From Marsupella aquatica (taxonomy: Eukaryota; Marchantiophyta): 64,000 nt of DNA. A model generated the notes under the pieces. That model had not been told where the DNA came from. It did no database searches and worked only from the letters and a program-made list of their open reading frames with translations. Shown here one piece after another: positions 11,756 to 22,501 of the stretch. Where the stretch lies: positions 8,370,001-8,434,000 of the forward strand of contig OZ316899.1 in NCBI GenBank assembly GCA_973895155.1, written 5' to 3'. Position 1 is the first letter of the stretch, and the number at the start of each line of letters is the position of its first letter. A program made the position numbers and the translations under genes.

Positions 11756-13762
11756 GACCGAAGCCGGAAGCCTCGCGCAAAAGGGAAAGCTGATACTGCT
11801 GTCCCAAGTGAATCAACAAGGTCCGAGAAAAAACGTAAGTATAATTTGTAGTTCTTTGGTTAGCGCCTAGCGCTGCTATGCCATTCAATATATGTTAGAT
11901 TGCATTTGTCTCATTTGTTCTAGAAATAGATATATTTGCTTCCATCTCTTCGAGAAAGTTTGGCCAGCGCCGGGCGTTAGTATACTTTGCGTTTTCCATA
12001 CGCTCAAAATCTAACATTGCCTTCCATTTGATCAGGGAGAAAGTCAGACGCCATCGGCAGTGGCAATACAAAGATAGATGCCACCCCAGAGGCATCTGAA
12101 GCCAATACAGGGCCTCCATCTGACCCACTTACACCCATCGAGAAAGGGAAGTCAATTGCTCCAGTAGATGCGGTCAGTACTAGAAAGAAGCAAAAAAGGG
12201 CAATTGAAGGTGGATCCTCCTCCGCTTGGGAAAGTGCGGCTGCAACGGGTGTTCAACGTGAAGTTGGTGACTTCAAAAACACTCTTTCAAGGCATTGCAT
12301 GGTTGAGTCTAGCATCTCAGAATTCTATGACACAACGTTCAACAAAGAGGAGAAGCCTGACTGGGTAAATGGTGTAGAGAAATGGGCAAAGGACCTCATG
12401 AAGTTGGGATATCGAGACAAGGGAATTGTCCGAGGGGGGAAGGAAAGATCCTTTGGAGTACACGCAGGATTCATTTACCTTCCTACGGGTCTGAAACCAT
12501 CGCTGCTAGACAAAAAAGTCCCAAAATGGAATACCCCCGACCACACACTGGCAACATCATTCTTTCGTGGAATGGACCCATTTTTATCAGATGATGGAAT
12601 GCTAGCAGTTTTGCATAATGGGGAGTACGATCCTATGTCTCAGGTTATATCCGCATGTCAGGAATTGAAGAAGTTTCATTGCATCTCCACACACAATGTT
12701 GTTATGTCAGTTCCTATGTACGCGTCGAAGATTGACCGACAGGTAAATTCCAAGTCGTGATCTCTGTTTTTTACACTCAAAAATGTGTATGAATGCATGG
12801 AATGACATATCATTCTTGGTTTATCTCGCATATATTCACGCTCAGGCTAGACGTCTTTTGCCGAGTATCTCAGGAAGGGAAAGTACCCAAGGACTCAAGG
12901 TTTAGACTTCTGTTTGTTACAGAAGATCCCTCCGTCACTAATTTAATTGGGCTTCCCACTCTCAATATAGATCCAACACCTAAGATGGAATTCGCAGGGA
13001 ATGCCCGTTTGTCGGTTGGGTTCATGCAGTCTGTGATAGAGCTCATCACTCAGCCTCGGGATATTTTCATAGATTGGACAGTTGGTTCGGGTAGCTCTTT
13101 TGTAGCTGGAGACTATTCTAGGAGGTTTGTAATTGGACTGGAGAATCGGAAGGATTTCGTTGAAACTGGTTCCAAGGTGTTCTTAAATCTACTCTCTTCT
13201 AAGGAAGTAGAAACCTTGCCTCCCCCAATTCAACCACCGGAAAAGAAAAAGAGGGACAAGCTCCGGTCTGTACTTAATTTTGACTCCGATGATGAGTCAA
13301 GTGGGGGGACAGCAGATGAAGTGGACAAGGAGACAACTCAGGGGGGGTAAGGAGCAATCTGCTGGCGAGAGTGATAGCGATGACTCTTCCGAGTAATGTT
13401 TTGAAACTCGTAAGCTTCTTTCTCTTTTCCAGCTCCTTCATGCATTTTGTGCTATTGATTGTATCTTTCAATCGGTTGTCTTACTTGGTTATCTACCCAG
13501 GTCCGAATGGAATACCAGAAAGCGCTTCCAACTTAGAAGAAAAGTTGCACGTTTTGAAATGGATACACTGGAGAAACCATTTGTTTTTCCGTCTTACGCT
13601 GAGAACACTGCGAGAAAGGAGGATAGTCGAAGGACTCTGTGCTGGGAAAACAAAGGTCTCTGCCTTCGAAGAGCAATTGACAGAAAGTTTGTTAGAAACC
13701 CGTATGTAGACGACGTTTCTAAGAGCAAGTATGTTGATGACAAAGCAGTCTCTACCGACAGA
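11756..13762 (+). pseudogene. Methyltransferase-like gene fragment with intact splice sites
   Basis: Four exons join in phase: 11756-11834 (donor gtaagt), 12036-12742, 12874-13392 and 13501-13762. Near the first junction the protein has a basic patch (SEKKRRKSD). Exon 2 holds a domain around SFFRGMDPFLSDDGMLAV. Exon 3 ends a Rossmann-like segment, FIDWTVGSGSSFVAGDYSRR then FVIGLENRKDFVE, which matches the SAM-binding GSG loop and the acidic strand of the N6/N4 nucleic-acid methyltransferase superfamily in permuted (beta-class) order. I see no DPPY-type catalytic motif. The C-terminus is acidic (SDSDDSSE). A run of seven G at 13341-13347 puts the frame one base out. Both ends are cut off by retrotransposon sequence, so start and stop are missing. 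Family assignment is inference. Confidence 0.55.
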
Positions 13763-15994
13763 TTACAGAGCTTTGAATTGGCAGACTTCACAAGTCTCCA
13801 CATAATCCTGAACGCTCAAGTACAAACCAGGCCACCAGTAAAGCTTCCTGATTCTGTCATAAGTCGCTTGAATCCCTCTGTGTCCAAAAATTTCCACATC
13901 ATGACTCTCCTTGAGAATTTGGTCTTTCTCTGCCTTCATACCCACAACCCTTTGAAGTAACAGTCCTGGTTCCTTTGACCTTCGCCACAGGTAACCCTCT
14001 TTCAATAGGAACTTGTAAGACCTCTTTCAAATTGTCACAAACTCCTTGTAATCTCATTCTGGTTGCTTCTCAAGAGTACTGATATACCTTCCAACATCCA
14101 ACAATTCTCCCGAATAGAGTACCTCCTTAAACTCTAACTTCCCATCAGCTTTAGAACTGGCCGCCCTACTTACTCGAGCCTCAACCTCATTTCCGAACCT
14201 GGCTCTCAAAAGCATGTCAGCAACCGGGTTATCCTTTCCAGCAATATGACTCAACTCAAGGTCAAACATCCAAATGAAAGCAATCCATCTAAGCATCGCT
14301 ATATCCGGCGTATTGCAGTTTGCTATCATTCCCAGTAACAATTGACAATCGGTCTCAATCACCATTGGGGATCCAATCAGGTAATTCCTCTCTTGATGGA
14401 GCGCCACTTTGGCACCGCAAAGCTCCTGCTTCACTTGGGCATATCTCCTTTGTCTTTCCGTAAAGATCTTAGCCCCAAATCTAATTGCATACCTTTTGCC
14501 TTTCTCATCGTCCTGTCCAATAGCCCATCCAGCCGCCAATGGGATCGCATCAACGGTAACTACCAATGGTCTCCCGCACTCATAATCCGCAGGTCAAAGC
14601 ACCGGAGGGCTCATGAGAGCACTCTTCAACCTCAACATCGCCTCACTGTGTTCAAGTAACCATCGCCACTTAACTCATTTTCTCAGCAACTCATAGAGCG
14701 GATCCACAAGGTGTGAGAAATGAGGAATCCAGATCTTGTAAAACACACAAGCACCCAGAAACCTTCAAACTTCCGGCACCAACTCACAATCCTTCATCTT
14801 ACTTATAGCCATCACCTTATCCATGTTTGGTTTCCGCCCATAAGCTCCGCACATCTGACCAACAACCTTCACCTCTTTCATTCCAAACTCAGACTTCTCC
14901 CCCGAAAGAGTAAGTCCAACCTCAATCAGTTTCCCAAGAATGGCCTTGACATCAACAATGTGGTCCCACACAAATTGCCGGATCCCATCACTCCTCAAGG
15001 TCTCATCCTTAATCTCATCCAAGCATCCCTTAATCGGAACATCATCAATAAATGGTCTTGCCTTTTCTGGAATGAACGGTTCCAGAACTTTACTCATCGC
15101 ATTCTGCATATGCGCCATTGAGTTAGTCGCCCCTTGCGGAAGAGTGCACATCTGCAAGAGGCCCAAAGGAGTCCTCATAGTCGTTATGTCCGGACTTTCC
15201 TTCGACAATTGAAACTGATCATAGCCCAAAAACAGATCACCCATTCAGTAGATTGCCCTCCCGGCAAACTCCTCGGAAAATTCATCCATGAGTGGTCCTA
15301 CTCCCACATTCCTGATCGTCACTTTGTTTGGCGGCTGCATGTCTTGGATGAACCTCAAACTCCCATTCTTTTTCCGAACCGTAAACCATATGTTTGAGTA
15401 TGGAGCATCCAACCTCTCAAGAATCCTAGCACTTAGTTTTTCCTTCAATAGTTCCGCCAGCTTTGGAGCCAAAGACCGCGGAACAGCAATAGGCTTTAGA
15501 TCCCACGGAACATGTGGGACAGTGAAGATGACCATCGGTGTCACCTTACTCGGATCTGCGCAACCAATCTCATCAATTGAGAATGAGAAAGCTTTGCCAT
15601 GCTCCATAATCATCCTTTGAAACGCTTCCTGTTCCAGCTCAGTAAGCAGCCCATCAGATCCAATTTTGAGTCTTGCTAGACTCTCCTGGGTAAACTCATG
15701 CCCTATTCGACCTTTGGGTCTCAATCTCGGTTCCAGTTTGGCTTGTTCCATCACCTCCATTGCATTATCCGGCAAAGGTATTGCTGCGGGTCTCACCTTC
15801 TTGTTGACGGTCTTGTACTTTGTGTTTGAATAGACAATCTCAGAGATGAGCGAGTACTGATACTCGCTCAACTCTATCTCCATCTTCTCACTTTCCAAGT
15901 CGGAAACCACACTCTTGAGTGGCTCGTCACATCCGGTTTCCACCAAAACCCCCTCCAGACTCTCATCATCATCAAGCTTGTTAGACTTGGCCAA
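13763..15994 (-). pseudogene. Third Ty3 family: pol fragment (RT, RNase H, integrase zinc domain)
   Basis: Reading the minus strand from 15994: a linker, then reverse transcriptase (WFTVRKKNGSLRFIQDMQPP; catalytic PFIDDVPIKG near 15040), RNase H (VVTVDAIPLAAGWAIGQ near 14560; VIETDCQLLLGMI), and the H2C2 zinc domain of integrase (H near 13900, CEVCQ near 13775). Protease, integrase core and both LTRs are missing. The RT (VGPLMDEFSEEFAGRAIY) is unlike the RTs of the two OTA elements here and recalls Ty3 elements known from fungi and some non-seed plants. In-frame stops include TGA near 15242, 14770, 14690, 14595 and 14060, most of them explainable as CGA to TGA. It abuts the methyltransferase fragment at 13762. 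Confidence 0.75.
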
Positions 15995-16046
15995 AGTCTA
16001 ACTTGCTTCTTTCACATATCTCTTATGCCACCCGGTCATCTCACTC
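15995..16046. other. Left flank of the complete Ty3 element
   Basis: Fifty bases between the third-family pol fragment and the LTR. The bases next to the LTR (CACTC) do not match those beyond the other LTR (TTGTG), so no target-site duplication is visible. Confidence 0.4.
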
Positions 16047-16499
16047 TGTCACGTCTTCAGCCTAGGCCTTACCCGGGCTTTGGCTTAGATAGGCACATCC
16101 TTCGTAAATATGAGGGTTTGGGCAGGGAAGGAAGCACGGAATGCACCTAACTCACATAAACTAGCGCTAAGTGCGTCTACTGTTATTTACGAACACCTCC
16201 TAGGTATGGTTTGTGTTCTGCCGCCAAAATGTACCTTAGTTGATAGCAAGATCAACCCCGGCTTACGGGCTTCTAAGCCTTTGTGTTGTCTGCCTTCAAT
16301 CCGGATTTGATGATACAGTTACTCAACCCGTGCTTGCAACCACTTACCCGCAAGCTGCACCCCGTGCACGGTTTGGGTAGTGCGTTCGGCCAAGCGTTGG
16401 CATCCATACACAAGATTCACACATATGCACACGCACAAGCATACAATCTTGATTTACATGAAGGAAATAATGGGAAAGGATTTTACTACATAGGGGACA
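16047..16499 (-). repeat. LTR (3' copy)
   Basis: 453 bases; in element sense it starts TGTCCCCTATG and ends GTGACA, so it has TG...CA ends. It aligns over its full length to 25878-26331. Open frames within it on the plus strand are incidental. Confidence 0.85.
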
Positions 16500-16869
16500 T
16501 ACACGTACACTTAGTTGACCCGAAAGCTCTCAAATGAACAGGTCCAAGGTCGAGGGTGTACACTACAATGGAGCCCGGCTCCGCACTTGCCCAACAAGCT
16601 TAGTCTTACCCCCTCCCCTTGGTACTCTTTCACTCACAGAGATTGGGACTCCCCGCACATACCGCGGATGTCCGACTCTGAGACTAAAAACCCCCTGCCT
16701 CTATCGAGGGGTGCACTAAATACTAACGGCTTGTCTTATTAGAAGATCCTAATCTACGCAGGCTGGACAGTATGGCAGCGCCACTTTAACTAGGGCAAGC
16801 GCTTGTCCCTATAGCCCGATTTAGCTACTCCTAACTTTATTTTAATCCTACTCCGCCGCTAATGCCTGG

Positions 16870-19490
16870 CACGCTTGCCAGAGCCTGTCAGTATCCTACT
16901 TGAGTAGCTGGACCCGGTCCAGCAGAGATTCGTTCTCACGCTTTGCCGTGTCCGTCTCTTCCGTGGCCTCCTGACATGCCTCCTCTGGCCAGTTGCTGGA
17001 CGTCGCTCGTTAGCTTATCCACCAATTGGGCTTGCTTTGTGGCCTCTCCCTGAAGCCGTGCTACCTCTATCTTCAGGGTGTTAATCTTGGCTGCGTTCCG
17101 CTGAGATCGAGAGTCAGCTTTCTCCAAATCCTTTTGCCAACTGACGGCTTGTCCCTTCAAACCGTCAATCTTGGTCCAGAGCCGTGCAATCTCGGAGTTC
17201 TTTTCAAGCCCGGCCTGCTCTGCTAAGGCTGCTCGGGTCCTGGCCTCGGCAACCTGATCCTCCATGGCCGTTACCCGAGGTCGTAGTTGCTGGAGTTTAG
17301 TCTCTAGGGCTACCACTTTGTCCTTCAGGTAGGCAGACTCAACCTGGTATTGCTCTATTCTCTGCGTTGTCTCCGCTTGCGCATATCTTGCCTTTACGGC
17401 CGCAACCAACTCCTGGTTGAAGAAGTAGGTCACCTTCTGTGCCATGTATTCCCCGATATCCCATGAGATCTGCTACAAGAAATCTCCCAACAACCCGTCA
17501 GAAACGTGCCCGACGCAAAGAGTTCTGGATGGTCCAGACTATTTCCATCTAGATTCGGGCACGGGCAGACCCCAACCCACGAGGGAGTCGGAGTGGAAAC
17601 ATCCAGCCCTTCAGGTAAGTCGGTCGAAGGGGCTAGTTCCATCGGGCGGTTCTCCTGCACGGCCATTGGGGGTGGCGGGATCTCCTCAGCCACCGTAGTG
17701 TCGGGTTTGGGTCCGGCCTCAGCCGGCCCAACTTTGATTGCGTTGACCCGGTTGATCGCTTCCAAGGTCGCGATAACTGTGTCCATGGGTACGTTTGGTG
17801 GGGTGATAGTGGTTGGTTGCGGGGCCAGAGAAGTAGGTCTTGCGGCTACCAGGCTTTGGGCTTCGGGCTGTGGTCGCCTCTCCTGAGCTAGGATTACCCA
17901 CTTTGATAGAGTCAATTCTGTCTCGTTGCAACAGGGAAGGCTTTGGCGGTCAAAATGGGCGTACCATTCAATGATAATCTCGATATGGCTCGTGAAGTAC
18001 GCCTTTCCGCCAAGGTACAAGGTCTTCCTTCTCCGCTCCATCTCTTCGTGGAACTTCTTAACAAAGAAGGACGCCCACTTCCTAGGCCAAAAGTTCTCTA
18101 CTTGTATGACCTGGGCGGCGGATATTTCACCCCGTGGTTCCATCATATGGAGGGCATACCGCTGGAACTCTAGCCGTTCAGCTACCTCCGGGATGAGGCA
18201 CGTCCTCATCAAGAATCCGTTGTCCACTGCTCCCTCGGTCGGGAAGCTAGAAGACTGGTATTTAGCTCCCTTGCCCCCAGGAGCCCGCGACTCTACCCGG
18301 TTTATTCCCTCGGGTAGGCCGAAAATCATCTTCAAACAGGCCTCATTGAGACACATCACTCTCCCGTGCGCTTGGGTTTGTTGGCGGGCCTCGTCGAAGT
18401 TCTGAATGAACTCCATCATATCCTGCTCGTAGTATCTGCTTCCATTCCAAGGGAGAGAGGCAAGGTGCTCAAGCCCTTGGGTCTTCAGATAGCATGCATG
18501 CTTGGGGTGGAGGATGTTCTTTTGAACATTCTCCCCCATGCAATGCATGGTTAGCTTGGCCACTGCAACCGTGGCCAAAGGCAACCCTGATATAGCTGCG
18601 GGTTCCTTTCTCTTTCTACCCTGAGACTGATTCTCGGGGTGACTAGAAGAGGGGGATATCTCTCCTTCCTCTTGGTCAGGCGGTGGTAGCGCTATTGCCG
18701 TGAGTATTGGTGTCGGGGCCGCTAAAGTCACCGTGTTATCCCCTCAGGCTTGTTGGAGTGGCATCGGGTTGCTTGGCGCCTGTTGAGTCGTACCCCGCGG
18801 CCGTCGATTCAGAGGAGGGTGAGCTTCCTTGTTTTTGGAGCTAATATTCATCGCATTCACCACGGATCATACTCGGAGAGGTGGTGCGACCGATGGTGGG
18901 GATCGGCTTGGCCAAGGCCGAGGCGGTGTTGGTGCAGACACGGATTGGTGGGCGCCAGCTGCAACTGGGGGAGGCGTCATTAGATTCAGGTAGTTCCTGG
19001 GGAAGTCGAGTGATGTTAGGATAGGAGTCTCACTTGTTTGAGCAGGGCCAAACTGACAGTCGATGGAGGTTTGAACCCGGGCGGGGATATGGTCGTAATG
19101 ATGTGGCTGCAAGTCTAGTGTGCCCGGGAGATGGTAAACCTTGTCCGGAAGCCAAAGAAGTGCTTCCCAAAATCCGACGTACTTCTCGTCGACAAAGAAG
19201 TATTTGCTGATTTTGTCGACTCAGCAAAGCTCACTCTGAAAAGGGAGGGCAAAGTTGTGGTTATAGTGATTTTGACCGGCTAAACAAATGGCTCTCTTGT
19301 AAGCTGGTTCGGTGTCGTATCGGCGCGGGTTGACTTTGGCTAAGGACTTGGCTAAGTGACTCCTACGGATAGGAATTGCAGCCAAAATTGAAGGGCCAAA
19401 CTGGACAATATCGTGACAGAATCCAGGAGTGACGGTGGGCGACTTAGGAGGGATGAAGTGGCTGAGGTTGAAGCTGGCGCGCGGAATGGA
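16870..19490 (-). pseudogene. Retrotransposon third gene (ORF3), FGLP domain plus coiled coil
   Basis: A long frame downstream of integrase on the same strand. From about 19490 the protein runs FNLSHFIPPKSPTVTPGF, SLAKVNPRRYDTEP, YFFVDEKYVGFWEALLWLP, then a proline-rich part, RKRKEPA, the FGLP domain (MIFGLPEGINRV near 18310, GFLMRTCLIPEV near 18210, FWPRKWASFF near 18085), a second proline-rich linker, and after a one-base shift near 17480 a coiled coil (17445 to about 16950). It would total near 870 residues. Three in-frame TGA (19221, 18868, about 18746) look like former CGA codons. No membrane segment or signal peptide is visible, so it does not resemble an envelope gene. A TATA box lies just upstream. 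Function unknown; a structural or host-interaction role is only a guess. Confidence 0.65.
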
Positions 19491-19521
19491 GTGTGAGTGT
19501 AATGCAAGAGAATGGCCCTCC

Positions 19522-19528
19522 TTTTATA
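19522..19528 (-). promoter_or_regulatory. TATA box of the ORF3 gene (putative internal promoter)
   Basis: In minus sense GAGTATAAAAGGAGGGCC, a near-perfect plant TATA box, lies about 35 bases upstream of the point from which the ORF3 frame is open, and well after the integrase end. That placement suggests a separate transcript for ORF3. Confidence 0.4.
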
Positions 19529-19859
19529 CTCTGAGGGCTCATCGTCCGACCGGCCCCTCCTCTCTTCCCATAGGCCAAGCTTTTCACGCTCCAATTGTAC
19601 TGGCCACTTGCGGGTCCGGTTTAGAGCATGTCAACAGCCGCCTTGGAGAATTTATACGAACCCGAAGTGTCCCCTTACACGCTCGTAACCCGGGAGTACA
19701 AATGGCGCTTCGCCGCCATCCCGAACATAAATGCCCCTTATTAACTAATGATTCCCTAGCCATAAGTACTACCTACTTGGTGTTGTTATGCTAATAACTA
19801 CGGCCTACGGTGCCCCTAACAAGCGTGCTAAGCACGGCTAGGCCAAATCAATCATTAAC

Positions 19860-21179
19860 CGCCGTGCTGGCGGCGTCACATAGCTCCCCGCTTAATTATG
19901 AAGCGTTCTTGCAAACATCACTATCGGCATCATCGTCCTGGTGGTGGTACTTTTTCACACGATGTAACTAACTTGTGTGGGAAGTAAATCGCCGGCGTAC
20001 GTCGCAAGGTCAAGAGATCCGTTTGGGTAGATTTGATTCACCAGGAACGGGCCCAGCCAGCGAGTATGAAGCTTCCCCGGAAATTGCATGTACAAACTGT
20101 CGTACAGAAGGACCAGGTCGCCCGTCACGATGTCTACCTTCCGTAGTCCCTTGTCGTGCTGGTTCTTGGAAGCTGCCTGCTGCTTACCCGCATGCCTGCA
20201 TGGCTGCTAGTAGTCGAGCTTCTTCTAGGGCTTCAATCTGGTAAGCCCTATCCGAGGAACTATCGGCTTTGGATAAGCGATCCCGAATGCTAACTCGTGG
20301 TGTGTGGATCTCGAACTCAATTGGGGCCAACAAATGTTGCCCAAACACAAGGAAGTACGGACTGTGACTTGTGGTAGTCTTGTACGCCAAATTGTATGAG
20401 TACACAACAGCGTATAATTTGTCATCCCAATTGGTTTTATGCGTGGCTACAGTTTTGTTGAGAATTTTCCCAATAATACCATTTGCTCTCTCCGTTAGAC
20501 CGTTTGCCTTTGGGTGGTACGGGGTGGTCTTGCGGTGCTTGACCAGGTATCGTTCCGTGAGGCGCACGATGGTGTCATTGATGAAATGCATTCCCCAATC
20601 GCTGACTAGCTCCAGAGGTGGCCTGAAGCAAGTGAAAATCTGTTCATGTAAGAACCTGGCACTTGTTGCGGCGTCGTCTTTCACCATAGCCCGTGCTTCG
20701 ACCCATTTGGTGGAGTAGTCGATGGCTAGCAAGATGTACCTGCATTTGCGTCTTCGTGTAACTGGAGTGAACGGCCCAATGTAATCAATGCCCCATTTTT
20801 TGAATGGTGCAAGTGGAAGTACGGAAGTGAGGGGGTGGTTGTGGGTTCTTCTTGGGGCGCCAGCCTATTGGCATAGATCGCATCCCTTGATAAAGCTTTG
20901 TACATCCCAATGCAACATAGGCCACCAATATCCCGAATCCAAGATCTTTTGGACTATCATGATAGCCGCAAAATGGCCTCCAACTTCTTCTTCATGCAAG
21001 GCCCTCATAACGATGAGCGTCTCCTTGTACTCTAAGCAGCGTCGTAGTTTCCCGTTAACTCCTTCCTTGTGTAAGTGCCCCTGTATCATGACATATGGTC
21101 CGGCCTTCCGTAGAAACACAGCGGCGGCCTCCTGGTTGATGCCATCGGGGATGCGGCCTGTTAAGAGGAAGGTGATCAT
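19860..21179 (-). pseudogene. Integrase of the complete Ty3 element, broken
   Basis: Joins element DNA into the genome. The H2C2 zinc domain (H near 20990, CDLCQ near 20870) is followed by the DDE core: WGIDYIGPF and LLAIDYSTKW (first Asp, near 20730), ELVSDWGMHF (second Asp, near 20600), PKANGLTERANGIIGKI (Glu, near 20490). The C-terminal domain GDLVLLYDSLYMQFPGKLHT lies at about 20120-20060. TAG at 20865-20867 replaces CAG (the sister element has Gln there), and a frame change follows near 20184. No chromodomain. The final part of the frame fades near 19930. Confidence 0.8.
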
Positions 21180-22486
21180 TGAGCCTTACCAGTAGGCATT
21201 CCCGCCCCTACGTGGAATAACTCCTCATCCGGAAAAGTATCATTAATAGGCTGATCGACAGGTACACCGTCCAATCTTGAAAAGAAGTCGGCGTTGAGGT
21301 GTGACTTTCCTGGCCGAACCCAAACTTTGTAGTTGAATTCCTGGAGGAGTAGCACCCACCGGGCTATCCGTCCCATCACATCCGCTTTGTTTACCATATA
21401 CTTCAGACTATCATGGTCTGTGTGGAAGATGACTTTATATCCAAGCAGATAGTGTTGGAATTTCTTGCACGAGTAGATAATACCGAGAGCCTCTCGGTCG
21501 GTGGGGGAGTAATTCTTCTCCACAATGAATAACTGACGACTGGTGTAATAGATGGGGTGGTCATGACCGTCCTTGTCGAGCTGACTCAGCACGGACCCGA
21601 TGCAGGAACCGGAAACATTGATGTATACATGGAATTCTCTATTCCAATCCGGGGTAACCATGATGGGTGTTGTGATGAGTTGCCTGCGGAGTTCCTCGAC
21701 AGCAATCCATCTCCGTGGCGTCTCCTCGATCGCAGCATCTTTCTTCATCATCTTCGTGAGGGGGAGCGCAATTTTAGCAAAATCTTTAATGAACCGGCAA
21801 TAATACCCTACGCAGCCCAAGAAGGAACGTACCGCCTTTTGATCTATGGGGAACACAACCGCCACCTCAATACCCCATTGGGACACACGATGCCAGAGTA
21901 GTGCTCCCTCCTCTACCCCAAAAAAACATTTGGCAGGATGTAGCTTGAGATTAACCTCTCGGCATCGTTGTAGCGTACGCCATAGACGTTTGGGGTGCAT
22001 GGCAACAGTCCCAAAGATGGCGAAGTCGTCAATAAATATTTCCATAAATTCCCATAGGAAATCATGGAAGATATTCATCATGAGTCGCTGAAACATGGTC
22101 GGGGCGTTACACAACCCAAATGGCATTCTCCGAAATGCGAATGTCCCCCATTCCATAGTGAACGTTGTTTTAAGCTGATCTGCGAGGCGGATCCAGATTT
22201 GATTATAGCCCGAATACCCGTCAAGGAACGTATAAATTTTGTTTCGAGCTACCATATCCAGAACCATATCTGTGAATGGTAACGGGTAGTGGTCTTTTCG
22301 GGTAGCGTCGTTCAACTTACGATAGTCCTGATAGATGCGGATTTTAAGTTTTCCGTCCGTTCCTCCCTTCTTTGGCACAATGACGATAGGGGACACCCAA
22401 TCACTAGCCATCACCGAGTAGATGATATCCACGGCTAGGAGACGATCAATCTCTTCTTTTACCAAGATGGAATATCTCGGGTTCAT
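21176..22486 (-). CDS. Reverse transcriptase and RNase H of the complete Ty3 element
   Basis: A 436-residue open segment of the polyprotein; it begins within pol, so the first Met is not a true start. RT motifs: DWVSPIVIVPKK, LDGYSGYNQI, RRMPFGLCNAP, and the catalytic box FIDDFAIFG near 22035. RNase H follows with YINVSGSCIGSVLSQ, DREALGIIYSCKKFQHYL and HTDHDSLKYMVNKADV. Only one RNase H is seen. It is separated from the upstream part by adjacent TGA and TAG (22499-22504), both explained by C-to-T change from CGA and CAG. This is the best-preserved coding part of the element. Confidence 0.9.
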   Translation of the reverse strand: MNPRYSILVKEEIDRLLAVDIIYSVMASDWVSPIVIVPKKGGTDGKLKIRIYQDYRKLNDATRKDHYPLPFTDMVLDMVARNKIYTFLDGYSGYNQIWIRLADQLKTTFTMEWGTFAFRRMPFGLCNAPTMFQRLMMNIFHDFLWEFMEIFIDDFAIFGTVAMHPKRLWRTLQRCREVNLKLHPAKCFFGVEEGALLWHRVSQWGIEVAVVFPIDQKAVRSFLGCVGYYCRFIKDFAKIALPLTKMMKKDAAIEETPRRWIAVEELRRQLITTPIMVTPDWNREFHVYINVSGSCIGSVLSQLDKDGHDHPIYYTSRQLFIVEKNYSPTDREALGIIYSCKKFQHYLLGYKVIFHTDHDSLKYMVNKADVMGRIARWVLLLQEFNYKVWVRPGKSHLNADFFSRLDGVPVDQPINDTFPDEELFHVGAGMPTGKAQ

Positions 22487-22501
22487 GCAATACTGGCGCT
22501 A

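Noticed and set aside
16110-16540. Plus-strand ORFs shared with 25942-26357
   Set aside because: They lie inside the two LTRs; their similarity reflects the LTR repeat, not a protein.
17026-18554. Plus-strand ORFs opposite the ORF3 gene (and minus-strand ones opposite 9377-9859)
   Set aside because: Antisense shadows of the FGLP and coiled-coil frames; no independent domain.
16870-19490. ORF3 as a retroviral-type envelope gene
   Set aside because: No signal peptide, membrane segment or cleavage site visible; proline-rich plus coiled coil instead.
19860-20200. Chromodomain at the integrase C-terminus
   Set aside because: The C-terminus ends shortly after the GDLVLLYDS motif without the aromatic cage pattern; RT motifs also point to the non-chromodomain lineage.
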